A DNA stretch of 64,000 nt, from assembly GCA_965214955.1 (NCBI GenBank), contig CBDCCU010000009.1, positions 248,001 to 312,000 on the forward strand, read 5' to 3'. The notes beneath the pieces are model-generated. The model had not been told where the DNA came from, did no database searches, and worked only from the letters and a program-made list of their open reading frames with translations. Shown piece by piece: positions 16,784-24,590 of the stretch. Position numbers and translations under genes: made by a program. The stretch comes from Aliikangiella sp965214955 (lineage in GTDB: Bacteria > Pseudomonadota > Gammaproteobacteria > Enterobacterales > Kangiellaceae). The first letter of the stretch is position 1; each line of letters opens with the position of its first letter.

Positions 16784-17212
16784 GTGGATGAATTACGCGT
16801 TTTTATCATTGCTGCACTTGTTGTTTTTGCTGGTGCTGTTTCTGCTGATCATAATGAAAAGCATTCGGTAGATAAACGAACAAAACCAACAGGTAAAGTT
16901 TATCGTGTGGGTGACAATGTACCCGTAGCTAAACCCGTTGTTGCAGCAACAGCTGCCCCGCGTGGTGGTCAAGAAATTTACGACACTAAATGTGCGGCTT
17001 GTCATGGTATTGGTGTTGCTGGTGCTCCTAAAATGGGTGAGCCAAGCGCATGGACAGATAGAATTGCACAAGGAGAAGCAATATTAATTGAGCATGCCAT
17101 TAAAGGCTTTCAAGGCAATACTGGTTTTATGCCAGCTAAAGGCGGCTGTACGGACTGTTCAGATGAAGAAATTACAGCGGCGGTTCAGCTAATGGTTGCA
17201 CAAAGCAAGTAA
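16784..17212 (+). CDS. Cytochrome c5 family protein
   Basis: Small periplasmic monohaem c-type cytochrome carrying electrons to a terminal oxidase or peroxidase. The 142-residue precursor has an N-terminal signal segment (to about residue 21, VSADH), a low-complexity linker, and the haem motif CAACH followed by GVAGAPKMG. The axial Met is in GFMPAKGG, and the extra pair GGCTDC near the C-terminus forms the disulfide typical of cytochrome c5. Start is GTG 16784 with AGGAG nine bases upstream. A strong terminator follows. Confidence 0.9.
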   Translation: MDELRVFIIAALVVFAGAVSADHNEKHSVDKRTKPTGKVYRVGDNVPVAKPVVAATAAPRGGQEIYDTKCAACHGIGVAGAPKMGEPSAWTDRIAQGEAILIEHAIKGFQGNTGFMPAKGGCTDCSDEEITAAVQLMVAQSK

Positions 17213-17236
17213 GCGAGTATAAAAAGTTAGTTAAAG

Positions 17237-17259
17237 GCCGAGTTTTACTCGGCTTTTTT
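17237..17259 (+). terminator. Rho-independent terminator after cytochrome c5
   Basis: Arms GCCGAGT and ACTCGGC (17237-17243, 17247-17253) with a TTT loop, followed by six T. It ends the cytochrome transcript and lies just before the convergent PAS/GGDEF-like gene. Confidence 0.85.
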
Positions 17260-17274
17260 GTGTTTGCGTTAAAA

Positions 17275-18051
17275 CTAATTTAACAGGGATTCTAGCTGAT
17301 TAACTAGGTTTTCACGTGCACGAGTTAATAACAATTGACTATCATCGTGTTTTTGCCAACTTGCTTTGCCAAACACGAGTTGATAGTTAATGTTTTCACT
17401 AATAAATTCAAACTTTTTAATTAGTGCCGCATTAATTTTGTTTTTTAGTGCACCAAGTGATTCTTGTGGGGTTTCTGGTAATACTAAAAGGTAAGTGCCT
17501 TGATCGGTATGGCTAATCATATCTGCCCACCTTAATTCATCCATTAAAGTGTCTTTAATGGTTTGATGAAGGGTTTCTTCGGCAACATTGTTAGGTTTTT
17601 CTAATACTAGTAAGTGAATTTTAAGAATGGATAGTGGATTATTATAGCGTCTACTTCGACTTACTTCGTAGTTTAAAAACTCTACCCAGTCGGCTTTTTT
17701 GGGTAGTTGACCTCTTCCTAATTTAGTTAAAGCAATACTAATTTTGGCTGTATTTTTGCGTTGTTCAGCAAAATAGTGAACCTTGCTGCCTTTAGGCTCG
17801 TTTAAAGCACTTTGCCAATAATGAAAGCGAGATTCTTCTTTTACTTGGTTAGTAAAAAGTTGCACTAGATGAGAGTCTTTATCTATGGGTTCAAAAGGTA
17901 AAGCGGGAAAAAGCTTACCTATAACTTGCTCTTCATTACAATGAATAGTGTTTAATAAACGCTTATTACACCAAATAATGCGATCTTGATGATCGCTTAC
18001 CACTATTGCCAGTGGCGACTTTTCTAATAATTCTTTTTCATTCAACAACAT
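17275..18051 (-). CDS. PAS domain protein with degenerate GGDEF domain
   Basis: 258 residues. The first 50 form a PAS-like domain (SPLAIVVSDHQDRIIWCNKRLLN). From about residue 120 the pattern of a GGDEF domain is visible: NYEVSRSRRYNNPLSILKIHL, DELRWADMIS, then TDQGTYLLVLPETP, where a diguanylate cyclase would have RxGGDEFxxxLPxT. The catalytic GGDEF residues are therefore missing (DQGTY near 183-187), so cyclase activity is not expected; a nucleotide-binding or protein-docking role is possible. It lies close to the MSHA cluster, whose ATPase has a c-di-GMP-binding domain, but the link is inference. Confidence 0.7.
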   Translation of the reverse strand: MLLNEKELLEKSPLAIVVSDHQDRIIWCNKRLLNTIHCNEEQVIGKLFPALPFEPIDKDSHLVQLFTNQVKEESRFHYWQSALNEPKGSKVHYFAEQRKNTAKISIALTKLGRGQLPKKADWVEFLNYEVSRSRRYNNPLSILKIHLLVLEKPNNVAEETLHQTIKDTLMDELRWADMISHTDQGTYLLVLPETPQESLGALKNKINAALIKKFEFISENINYQLVFGKASWQKHDDSQLLLTRARENLVNQLESLLN

Positions 18052-18206
18052 ATAAAAGTAAACTATTTGCTTGGTGTAGGAGAATACGTCTTAGATTTTA
18101 GACTATTTTACACAAATTAAAAGAGAAATCAGTGTATCTTTAGCTGGGTTTTCGATTAAAAGCATCTACACTAGTATAGTCGTTAGTAATAAAAAAGATC
18201 AAAGTA

Positions 18207-20978
18207 GTGAGTAAGGCAGAGTTAGACCTAAAACAACTAAAACTAATGGAAAAGCGTTTTACTGACTTAAGTTATAGTCGGTTAGAAAGAATGCTCGCTG
18301 GTTTTAGCATTGCACAATCTGACTGTATACAATTAATACCACTGTTATTTCACGTTAACCACCCCATGTTACCTGGTTATGTTGATAAACAAACCCCTTG
18401 TGGTTTACCAAATTACTCTCCTGATAAAACGGTAAAATCAATAGCAAAAACCATTAGCCGAAGCTTTAAATATCAATCTCGTGCTTATTTGCAATATCAA
18501 GTTTTAGGGCTTTATTTAATGGGTAGCTCAGGCACATTAGGTCAGTCGATAAAAAGTGATCTTGATTTATGGGTAGTGATTGATCCTGGCATGGAACTAA
18601 TTGATCGTGATCGTATTTACCGTAAATCAAAAAATATTAGCCAATGGCTTGCTTCAAAAGGTGTTGAGCTTAATTGCTATTTAGTTGGAGAATCTGACTT
18701 TCGGGTAAATAAAAGTAAACCACTTAGTAAAGAAAATTGTGGGGATACTCAAAATTTTTTATTGCTCGATGAGTTTTATCGTACTGCAATATGGCTGTGT
18801 GGTAGAAAACCACTATGGTGGATGGTGCCCGCAAATGAAAATTATGCCGAATTTTCAACACGATTAATTAAGCAGCGATATTTACATCGAGCCGACTGGA
18901 TTGATTTTGGAGAAGTTGCCTCAATTCCCGCATCTGAATATTTTAGTGCCTCGCTGTGGCAGCTTTATAAGTCAATTGAATCGCCTTATAAGTCACTATT
19001 AAAGCTTTTGCTTTTAGAGGTTTATGCACGCCATGTTGAGGAAACCGATCTTATTTCTCAACAGTATAAAGCTTTGGTTTATGAGCAAGATCCTAAACAG
19101 GCAATTATTGATCCTTATTTATTATTGTTTGAATACGCAGAAAATTTTATTAAAGATCAGCCTGTTAGGTTAGAGTTTTTAAGGAGAGCTTTTTATTTAA
19201 AGTCGGGGGTGAAAGTTTCTCTTCAAGAAAAAAAGGTGGTTGGCTGGAAAAATAAAGCGATAAATCAACTTGTGAAAGACTGGGGTTGGAATCAGGAAAG
19301 ACTTAATTATTTAAACCAGCGCAGCCAGTGGCAGATAGACAAGGTATTAAAAGAGCGAGTTGATTTGGTTAGAGAGCTTAATCATAGCTATCACTTTTTA
19401 GCTAACTTTGCGCGTATTAAAGGTGTGGCTGATCAAGTTAGCCAAAATGAACTACTTTCTCTTGGCAGAAAACTTTATAGCGTTTTTGAAAAGCGCCCTG
19501 GGAAAATAGAAACCATTAATACTGGCATTGTTAATGATTTATCTGAATCTACTATTACTTTATTTAACAGCAATGAAGGTGATGAGTGGCATTTATATTT
19601 AGATGCCGTATCGCGTTATCAAATTCCTGTTTATAAAGCAGTTAAAAAGTCTAACAGTTATTTCGAGTTAATTGCATGGTGTGTCTGTAATCGGATTGCT
19701 ACCAGAGCAACCAATATTCAAGTGTTATCGCAAAATGGATTTTATAGTCAAAGTTTAATGCAGCAAATACACAGAAAACTGCTGTCGCTAATTAACAATA
19801 AAGAAGCCGTTATTGAAGATTTTGCTTTTCAAAGCCCAGCGATGATTAACCAAGTGTGTATTTTTTTAAATACAGAAAAAGATCCGCTAGCGGCAGAAAA
19901 AACTGCTGGTATTTATAGTGTTGCTGATCATTTAGATTATTTTAGCTGGGGAGAATCTAAAACCAATTTATTAGATCAATTTGAAACATTTATTACAAAC
20001 TCTTGGGGTGAAAATGTTTGTAAATTATATAAAGGAGATAATGCTTGGATTCAGTTTTTTGAAGATAGCCGAGAAATTATTTCAGACTTAGATAGTAAAC
20101 TAACAATTGTTAATCAGCATATACCGCAATCTAGCCGTTTAACGCGAAGGGTTATAGCATTATTAAAGCAATGGGGAAGTCTGGCAATTAATGCCCTCAA
20201 AAAACATAAAGAATATCGGTTTATTATGGCCAATGGCTCAGGTTATATGAGTTTTTTATTTAATCCCGATGGCACAAGTTCACTTAAGTACAAAGATTTA
20301 TCCGCACTATTAACGAGTTTAGGAAAGCGTTCTAATTATGAGTTTGATTGGGTGATTGATGAAAATTTAACATTGCCTGAACATATTATTAGAATAATTA
20401 ATCGCAAGTCAGACAATAATTTAAATTGTTATTTAGTGAAAACAGGGTTAGATAGCACTGAAGTTTATATTAAAGATTTAGAAGGGCATATTTTTTACCA
20501 AAAAAAATACAATAGTTTACCAATGCATGTGGTTCACTATTACCAACAATTTTTAGACTCAATTAATTTATCAAATGGCTTTCTGCCAGAAAAAACAACA
20601 TTTACACAATTTTGGTTTGCCGATATTACTCAAAAAAAAGAGGCTTTTCGCTTTTCTAAAATAAAGCAAAATCCTAGCAGTATTGCCAAAAATTATTGGA
20701 GTATAAAAGCAATTGCCCATTTTAATACTGAAAACGAAGTATGTTTTGATTTAGCATCTAACAACGCCGTTTTTTTACATAAAGAAATTGGCGAACTGGT
20801 TTATCGAAAACTGGCACAACATATAACCTCAACAAGAAAAGGTGGGGGAAATTACCCTATTTACATTACCGACATTGATCTCAGTGGTGTTTCACAAAAC
20901 CCAGAACTGCCAGATTACTTTAAATATAAACAAATGATCGAGTTAAAACTCTCTAGAGCAATGGTGCAAGTTGGTTAA
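18207..20978 (+). CDS. cyaA: Class I adenylate cyclase
   Basis: Makes cAMP from ATP in the cytoplasm for CRP-dependent regulation. The 923-residue protein has the class I catalytic N-terminal half with YLMGSSGTLGQSIKSDLDLW, where Asp118 and Asp120 are the probable metal ligands of the nucleotidyltransferase-like core, and a long C-terminal regulatory half. Length is slightly above E. coli CyaA. Start is GTG 18207 with only a weak ribosome binding site, in keeping with the poor initiation known for cyaA in enterobacteria. In E. coli the yifL/lptM-dapF-xerC group also lies close to cyaA; here a transposase-bearing segment lies between. Confidence 0.95.
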   Translation: MSKAELDLKQLKLMEKRFTDLSYSRLERMLAGFSIAQSDCIQLIPLLFHVNHPMLPGYVDKQTPCGLPNYSPDKTVKSIAKTISRSFKYQSRAYLQYQVLGLYLMGSSGTLGQSIKSDLDLWVVIDPGMELIDRDRIYRKSKNISQWLASKGVELNCYLVGESDFRVNKSKPLSKENCGDTQNFLLLDEFYRTAIWLCGRKPLWWMVPANENYAEFSTRLIKQRYLHRADWIDFGEVASIPASEYFSASLWQLYKSIESPYKSLLKLLLLEVYARHVEETDLISQQYKALVYEQDPKQAIIDPYLLLFEYAENFIKDQPVRLEFLRRAFYLKSGVKVSLQEKKVVGWKNKAINQLVKDWGWNQERLNYLNQRSQWQIDKVLKERVDLVRELNHSYHFLANFARIKGVADQVSQNELLSLGRKLYSVFEKRPGKIETINTGIVNDLSESTITLFNSNEGDEWHLYLDAVSRYQIPVYKAVKKSNSYFELIAWCVCNRIATRATNIQVLSQNGFYSQSLMQQIHRKLLSLINNKEAVIEDFAFQSPAMINQVCIFLNTEKDPLAAEKTAGIYSVADHLDYFSWGESKTNLLDQFETFITNSWGENVCKLYKGDNAWIQFFEDSREIISDLDSKLTIVNQHIPQSSRLTRRVIALLKQWGSLAINALKKHKEYRFIMANGSGYMSFLFNPDGTSSLKYKDLSALLTSLGKRSNYEFDWVIDENLTLPEHIIRIINRKSDNNLNCYLVKTGLDSTEVYIKDLEGHIFYQKKYNSLPMHVVHYYQQFLDSINLSNGFLPEKTTFTQFWFADITQKKEAFRFSKIKQNPSSIAKNYWSIKAIAHFNTENEVCFDLASNNAVFLHKEIGELVYRKLAQHITSTRKGGGNYPIYITDIDLSGVSQNPELPDYFKYKQMIELKLSRAMVQVG

Positions 20979-21005
20979 AGGAGGAGGTTCTAACCAAATA
21001 GTTTT

Positions 21006-21040
21006 GTTTAAAATTAGACAGGTGTTTAAAATTAGACAGG
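21006..21040 (+). repeat. Two tandem copies of a 17-base unit
   Basis: GTTTAAAATTAGACAGG occurs at 21006-21022 and again at 21024-21040, separated by one base. On the minus strand each copy reads CCTGTCTAATTTTAAAC. The same CTGTCT(A/G)A core recurs on the other side of the transposase gene at 22336-22347 and 22597-22608, so these are probably marks belonging to the mobile segment. Confidence 0.7.
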
Positions 21041-21064
21041 CACTTTAACAAAAAATAACTATCA

Positions 21065-21208
21065 ATTGCGTTAGATTTTTGCGTTTGTCGTTAATTTAAG
21101 GTTTATGGGGACTAAATTATTGTTCTTGAGTGAGTAGCGAGGCGGTCAAGTTCAATTTCTCGAATTGCAGGCACACCAACCCCTTGGAGCCTGCCAAGTC
21201 AGTATTTT
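21065..21208 (+). repeat. Left copy of ~145-bp imperfect direct repeat flanking the transposase
   Basis: Aligns by eye with 22631-22780 in the same orientation. Shared blocks include TTAATTTAAG, CTAAATTATTG, GAGTGAGT/ATGAGTGT followed by CGAGGC, and CACACCAA. The left copy contains a hairpin absent from the right one: GCAGGC (21167-21172) with GCCTGC (21189-21194), and inside it CCAA/TTGG around CCCC. This hairpin lies downstream of the transposase gene and has the shape of a REP element. Confidence 0.6.
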
Positions 21209-21239
21209 TTAAGATTTAGTTCGTTTTTTTATTGGTTAG

Positions 21240-22211
21240 TTAAGGACTAGCATACAACAACTTAGCTGAATTAACTCCCTTGACCCACTGCTGTTTAAGT
21301 TGACTCGCCAATGCCTGCATGGCTTCAATAGAGCCAACGGCTCGATAATAGTTTTGCCGATAAGCTTTCACCTGACTCAACCATTCATCTTGATTAAGAT
21401 TAAGCCTTTGGAAAATTGGGGTAAGGTTTGTGGGGATACTAGCTTTGTTATCATGAACAATGGTTTTACCCGTCCATTCCACTAACTCAATATAATCTTT
21501 TAGCTTAATAGACAATACCTTTTCTTTAATGCCCCCACTAATCGATTCTACTGCTTGGTTTAATTGCGCTTGTGATAAGGACTTAATTCGAGTTTGAATG
21601 CTGGTATGCTCAGAATGTTCAAGCTTTTGATTAAGTCCTGCTCTAATCGGGTTTAAATCCACATAAGCCATACAAGTTAAAGCGGCTGATTCATCCAATA
21701 AAGCTTGAGAATGAAACCTAGACTCCCAAAAGTGGCCTTTCACCCCATCTTCCAAGTTACTGCGTTTAGCTAATGGCTCATTAATACAACTCATTAATCG
21801 AGAAATAGAGCCTAGCTTTTGTCTGCAAGCTTCCAGCTTGTCTTTATCACTTAAAATGGATAACCGTTTGGCTTGCGTTAAAAACTCAGCATTATTCTTA
21901 TTTTTTCTAATCGGATATAACCTCAGCCAACGCTCAACCACTTGATTATCAGACCATTGCCATGGGGCTTTAGGATTAAAATAAACCACTAGGTGATAAT
22001 GATTATGCATCACGGCATAGCTGTAGACTTCAATGGCAAATAACTCAGCTAAAAACAGTATTCGTTTTTCAATCCATGCTCTTCTGTGCTCATAGGAAAT
22101 CCCTGTATCTTCATCCACCCCACACAAAAAAGCCCGTCTGACACAACGAGAAGATAAGTGATAAAAGCCAGGGGTTTCGTTATCAATTAATTCAGAGCGT
22201 CTAATAGCCAT
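21240..22211 (-). CDS. REP-associated tyrosine transposase (RAYT, Y1 superfamily)
   Basis: HUH-type single-strand transposase related to IS200/IS605 TnpA, of the group tied to REP palindromes. The 323-residue product has the HUH motif His71-Tyr72-His73 in MHNHYHLVVY and the conserved helix AYVDLNPIRAGL, whose Tyr is the likely nucleophile; FYHLSSRCVRRAFLCG is also typical. The gene seems intact. It separates cyaA from lptM and is flanked by direct repeats of about 145 bp. RAYT genes are usually single-copy, chromosomally domesticated genes rather than active insertion sequences. Confidence 0.88.
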   Translation of the reverse strand: MAIRRSELIDNETPGFYHLSSRCVRRAFLCGVDEDTGISYEHRRAWIEKRILFLAELFAIEVYSYAVMHNHYHLVVYFNPKAPWQWSDNQVVERWLRLYPIRKNKNNAEFLTQAKRLSILSDKDKLEACRQKLGSISRLMSCINEPLAKRSNLEDGVKGHFWESRFHSQALLDESAALTCMAYVDLNPIRAGLNQKLEHSEHTSIQTRIKSLSQAQLNQAVESISGGIKEKVLSIKLKDYIELVEWTGKTIVHDNKASIPTNLTPIFQRLNLNQDEWLSQVKAYRQNYYRAVGSIEAMQALASQLKQQWVKGVNSAKLLYASP

Positions 22212-22335
22212 GGTTTGTCCTTAAACCGAGTGATGGGGGATTAATCATGCTAGAACAGACAAATAAACACAATCAGCCTATTCAGTAATTGTTGTGAGAG
22301 ATTGGCTATTGTTGGTGTAAGTGATTGTATGTATA

Positions 22336-22608
22336 GTGGCTGTCTGAAACTGACCATGTTATTGATAAATCTCAAAATATGCCTAAAGATCTTTTAATAA
22401 ATAAATCATACTTTTATGTTTATTGCTTAAAATGTCCATTCATGGTCGCCTATTATTTACAGTTAGACAACAAAAAAGTTTTGTTTGCTTTTATATTAAC
22501 AGTACTAGGTTGGCTCCCTGGTGTAATTTACGCTTTTCATTTAGTAAAAAAATACTATAGAGAAGATATTATGACGAAAAGAAATTTAGAATAAACTCAG
22601 ACAGTCAC
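22336..22608. repeat. Inverted 12-base motifs around the Pmp3-like gene
   Basis: GTGGCTGTCTGA at 22336-22347 and TCAGACAGTCAC at 22597-22608 are inverted copies (11 of 12 bases match) enclosing the small gene 22379-22594. Related cores occur in the tandem unit at 21006-21040, so this motif marks both sides of the transposase region. Confidence 0.5.
22379..22594 (+). CDS. Pmp3/YqaE-like small membrane protein, N-terminal half diverged
   Basis: The C-terminal half, YLQLDNKKVLFAFILTVLGWLPGVIYAFHLV, resembles the second membrane segment of the Pmp3/UPF0057 family (normally about 52 residues with two membrane segments). The expected first segment, which would carry the MxxxxAIxLPPL-type start, is not recognisable: the upstream residues YFYVYCLKCPFM do not fit. 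It may be a truncated or recombined copy; ATG 22442 is an alternative start that gives just the conserved part. It lies between inverted motifs and next to the transposase gene, so it may be cargo. Confidence 0.5.
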   Translation: MPKDLLINKSYFYVYCLKCPFMVAYYLQLDNKKVLFAFILTVLGWLPGVIYAFHLVKKYYREDIMTKRNLE

Positions 22609-22630
22609 CGTAATCCAAAAATAAACTCTA

Positions 22631-22780
22631 TTTGCGCTAATTTTTAATTTTGGTAATTAATTTAAGATTTGTGGAAGCTAAATTATTGCTTCTGAATGAG
22701 TGTCGAGGCAATTATGGTCAATTTTTTCAATCAAAGACACACCAAACTCGCATCAATTACCAAGTAAAAATTTTTGCGTT
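22631..22780 (+). repeat. Right copy of ~145-bp imperfect direct repeat
   Basis: Partner of 21065-21208 in the same orientation; roughly two thirds of positions match by eye. The REP-like hairpin of the left copy is not preserved here. No gene is seen between 22595 and 22846 apart from this repeat; the last part before 22847 probably holds the lptM-dapF promoter. Confidence 0.6.
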
Positions 22781-22846
22781 TAGCATTGATTTCCCCTGTA
22801 AAATTGCTGAAAATCATTAAAAGTATTTAATGAATAGAAGAATTTT

Positions 22847-23047
22847 ATGCAAAAACAGCGTTTATTAGCTGTATTGATTGTTTTGTTGCTGAGTGCTTGT
22901 GGGCAAAAAGGCGCGCTTAAGCTTGTTGATGTGCCAACTAGTGAGCAATCAACTAATAGCCCTCAAAAAGCTCAATCAAATTTACCTAAACAACAAAAAA
23001 TAAAAGAGTCAGAAGATCCTTCTGAAAAGAAGGAGCAGCAGCAATGA
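22847..23047 (+). CDS. lptM: LPS translocon maturation chaperone LptM (YifL) lipoprotein
   Basis: Small outer-membrane lipoprotein known in E. coli to help oxidative maturation of the LptD translocon. 66 residues: lipoprotein signal with lipobox LLSAC, then CGQKGALKL, matching the YifL/LptM start CGQKGPLxxP, and a Gln/Ser/Lys-rich tail. Its position directly before dapF (four-base overlap, ATGA) is the same as in E. coli, which supports the call in spite of the low-complexity tail. Confidence 0.85.
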   Translation: MQKQRLLAVLIVLLLSACGQKGALKLVDVPTSEQSTNSPQKAQSNLPKQQKIKESEDPSEKKEQQQ

Positions 23048-23874
23048 TTTTAAGTTTTGCCAAAATGCATGGGTTAGGTAATGACTTTATGGTGGTTGAT
23101 GGGGTAACTCAGCAAATTTACTTTACCGATGGTCAGATCCGCAAGTTGGCTGATCGGCATCGAGGTATTGGTTTCGACCAACTGCTATTGATTGAGCCCC
23201 CAGTGCAACCAAATGTTGATTTTCATTATCGTATTTTTAATGCCGATGGTAGTGAAGTTGAGCAATGTGGCAATGGCGCACGTTGTTTAGCCAGGTTTGT
23301 TCGCCGTATGGGACTAACTTGGAAAAATAAGATCAAAGTATCAACCATTAACGGCATTATGAACTTACAAATTAATCGTAATGGTTTGGTTACTGTGGAT
23401 ATGGGAGTACCTCAATTATCTCCTAATAAAATTCCATTAAGGCAATCAACTCAGGCGCTTAGCTATACACTAGAGCACAATGGTGAATCTTTTAAGTTTG
23501 GCGCTGTTTCTATGGGAAACCCCCATTGTGTGTTAACGGTTGATGATGTTGCTAAGGCCCCTGTTGAAGAAGTGGGTGGGCAGCTTACTCAACATAATGA
23601 GTTTCCTGATGGCGCCAATATTGGTTTTATGCAAATTATTAGTGATGAAGAAATTCGTTTACGCGTGTTTGAGCGAGGTGCAGGTGAAACCCAAGCTTGT
23701 GGTACCGGCGCTTGTGCTAGTGCTGTGATTGGGCGTTTAAACCATAATATGCAACAAAAAATGCGGGTTTATTTGCCTGGTGGACATTTGCATATTGACT
23801 GGCCTGGTGAAGGGCGTTCATTACGAATGATGGGGCCGGCAGAATTTGTTTATCAAGGGATCATTGAATTATGA
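23044..23874 (+). CDS. dapF: Diaminopimelate epimerase
   Basis: Converts LL- to meso-diaminopimelate in lysine and peptidoglycan synthesis, cytoplasmic and without cofactor. The 276 residues contain both catalytic cysteines: Cys75 in EVEQCGNGARC and Cys219 in ETQACGTGAC. MHGLGNDFMVVD at the N-terminus is the family signature. The gene overlaps lptM and the following DUF484 gene by four bases each. Confidence 0.97.
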   Translation: MILSFAKMHGLGNDFMVVDGVTQQIYFTDGQIRKLADRHRGIGFDQLLLIEPPVQPNVDFHYRIFNADGSEVEQCGNGARCLARFVRRMGLTWKNKIKVSTINGIMNLQINRNGLVTVDMGVPQLSPNKIPLRQSTQALSYTLEHNGESFKFGAVSMGNPHCVLTVDDVAKAPVEEVGGQLTQHNEFPDGANIGFMQIISDEEIRLRVFERGAGETQACGTGACASAVIGRLNHNMQQKMRVYLPGGHLHIDWPGEGRSLRMMGPAEFVYQGIIEL

Positions 23875-24590
23875 GTATTTCAACGGACAAACAAGCACTA
23901 GAGCAAAATCACTTAAGTCAATTAAATCAGTTGATGGAAGAAGCCGCAGTTAAAAACTATCTGCTGAATTCTCCCGATTTTTTTAATAAAAATCCTGAGC
24001 TTTTGGCGCATATCGACTTGAAACACCAAGTAGAAGATGCAACTTCGCTTGTTGAAAGGCAGATCAAAGTGCTACGCGAAAAAAACCAAGCGTTGCAAGG
24101 TCAGTTAATTGAAATGTTACATGCTGCGTATAACAACGAAAACCTATTAATTCAGTCAAATCAGTTTATGCTTGATTTATTGAACAAAAATACATTGGCA
24201 GGGCTTACGGCTGCGATCATTCAAAAACTTAAGCAAGAATTTAATTTAGATGCGGTTTCTTTGGTGCTTGTTGGAAATTATCACAACGCTCGACCTGCGC
24301 AAGTTTATAAGTTTCCCGAAGAAATAAAGCTACTATTAGATTGTCAATTTCCCGATCAACAACCGCTGTGTGGTCGATTAGAAGATAAGCCAAAAAAAGA
24401 GTTATTTGGAGAGCTAAGCAGCAACCTACAATCATTTGCTTTAATTCCATTAGGCGCTAATTGCGAGTCTGGGTTACTGGCATTGGCAAGTAAAGATATT
24501 GAGCGATTTGAACCACAAATGGGAACTTTGTTTATCGAGTTGATTGCTAAATTAATCACTCACTTAGTAAAGCAACATGAGCAAAGCTGA
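23871..24590 (+). CDS. DUF484 family protein (YigA-like, GAF fold)
   Basis: 239-residue cytoplasmic protein of the DUF484 family: N-terminal YLLNSPDFFNKNPELLAHI, a short coiled coil (VERQIKVLREKNQALQGQLIEM) and a GAF-like C-terminal domain ending LFIELIAKLITHLV. Function unknown. Always found between dapF and xerC in related genomes, where it is called yigA in E. coli. Overlaps both neighbours, so it belongs to the same operon. Confidence 0.9.
   Translation: MSISTDKQALEQNHLSQLNQLMEEAAVKNYLLNSPDFFNKNPELLAHIDLKHQVEDATSLVERQIKVLREKNQALQGQLIEMLHAAYNNENLLIQSNQFMLDLLNKNTLAGLTAAIIQKLKQEFNLDAVSLVLVGNYHNARPAQVYKFPEEIKLLLDCQFPDQQPLCGRLEDKPKKELFGELSSNLQSFALIPLGANCESGLLALASKDIERFEPQMGTLFIELIAKLITHLVKQHEQS

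Noticed and set aside
21240..22211. Active IS200/IS605 insertion sequence
   Set aside because: The protein is a RAYT-type transposase of greater length, with no TnpB gene and no typical IS200 end hairpins right next to the gene; the flanking repeats are long and degenerate.
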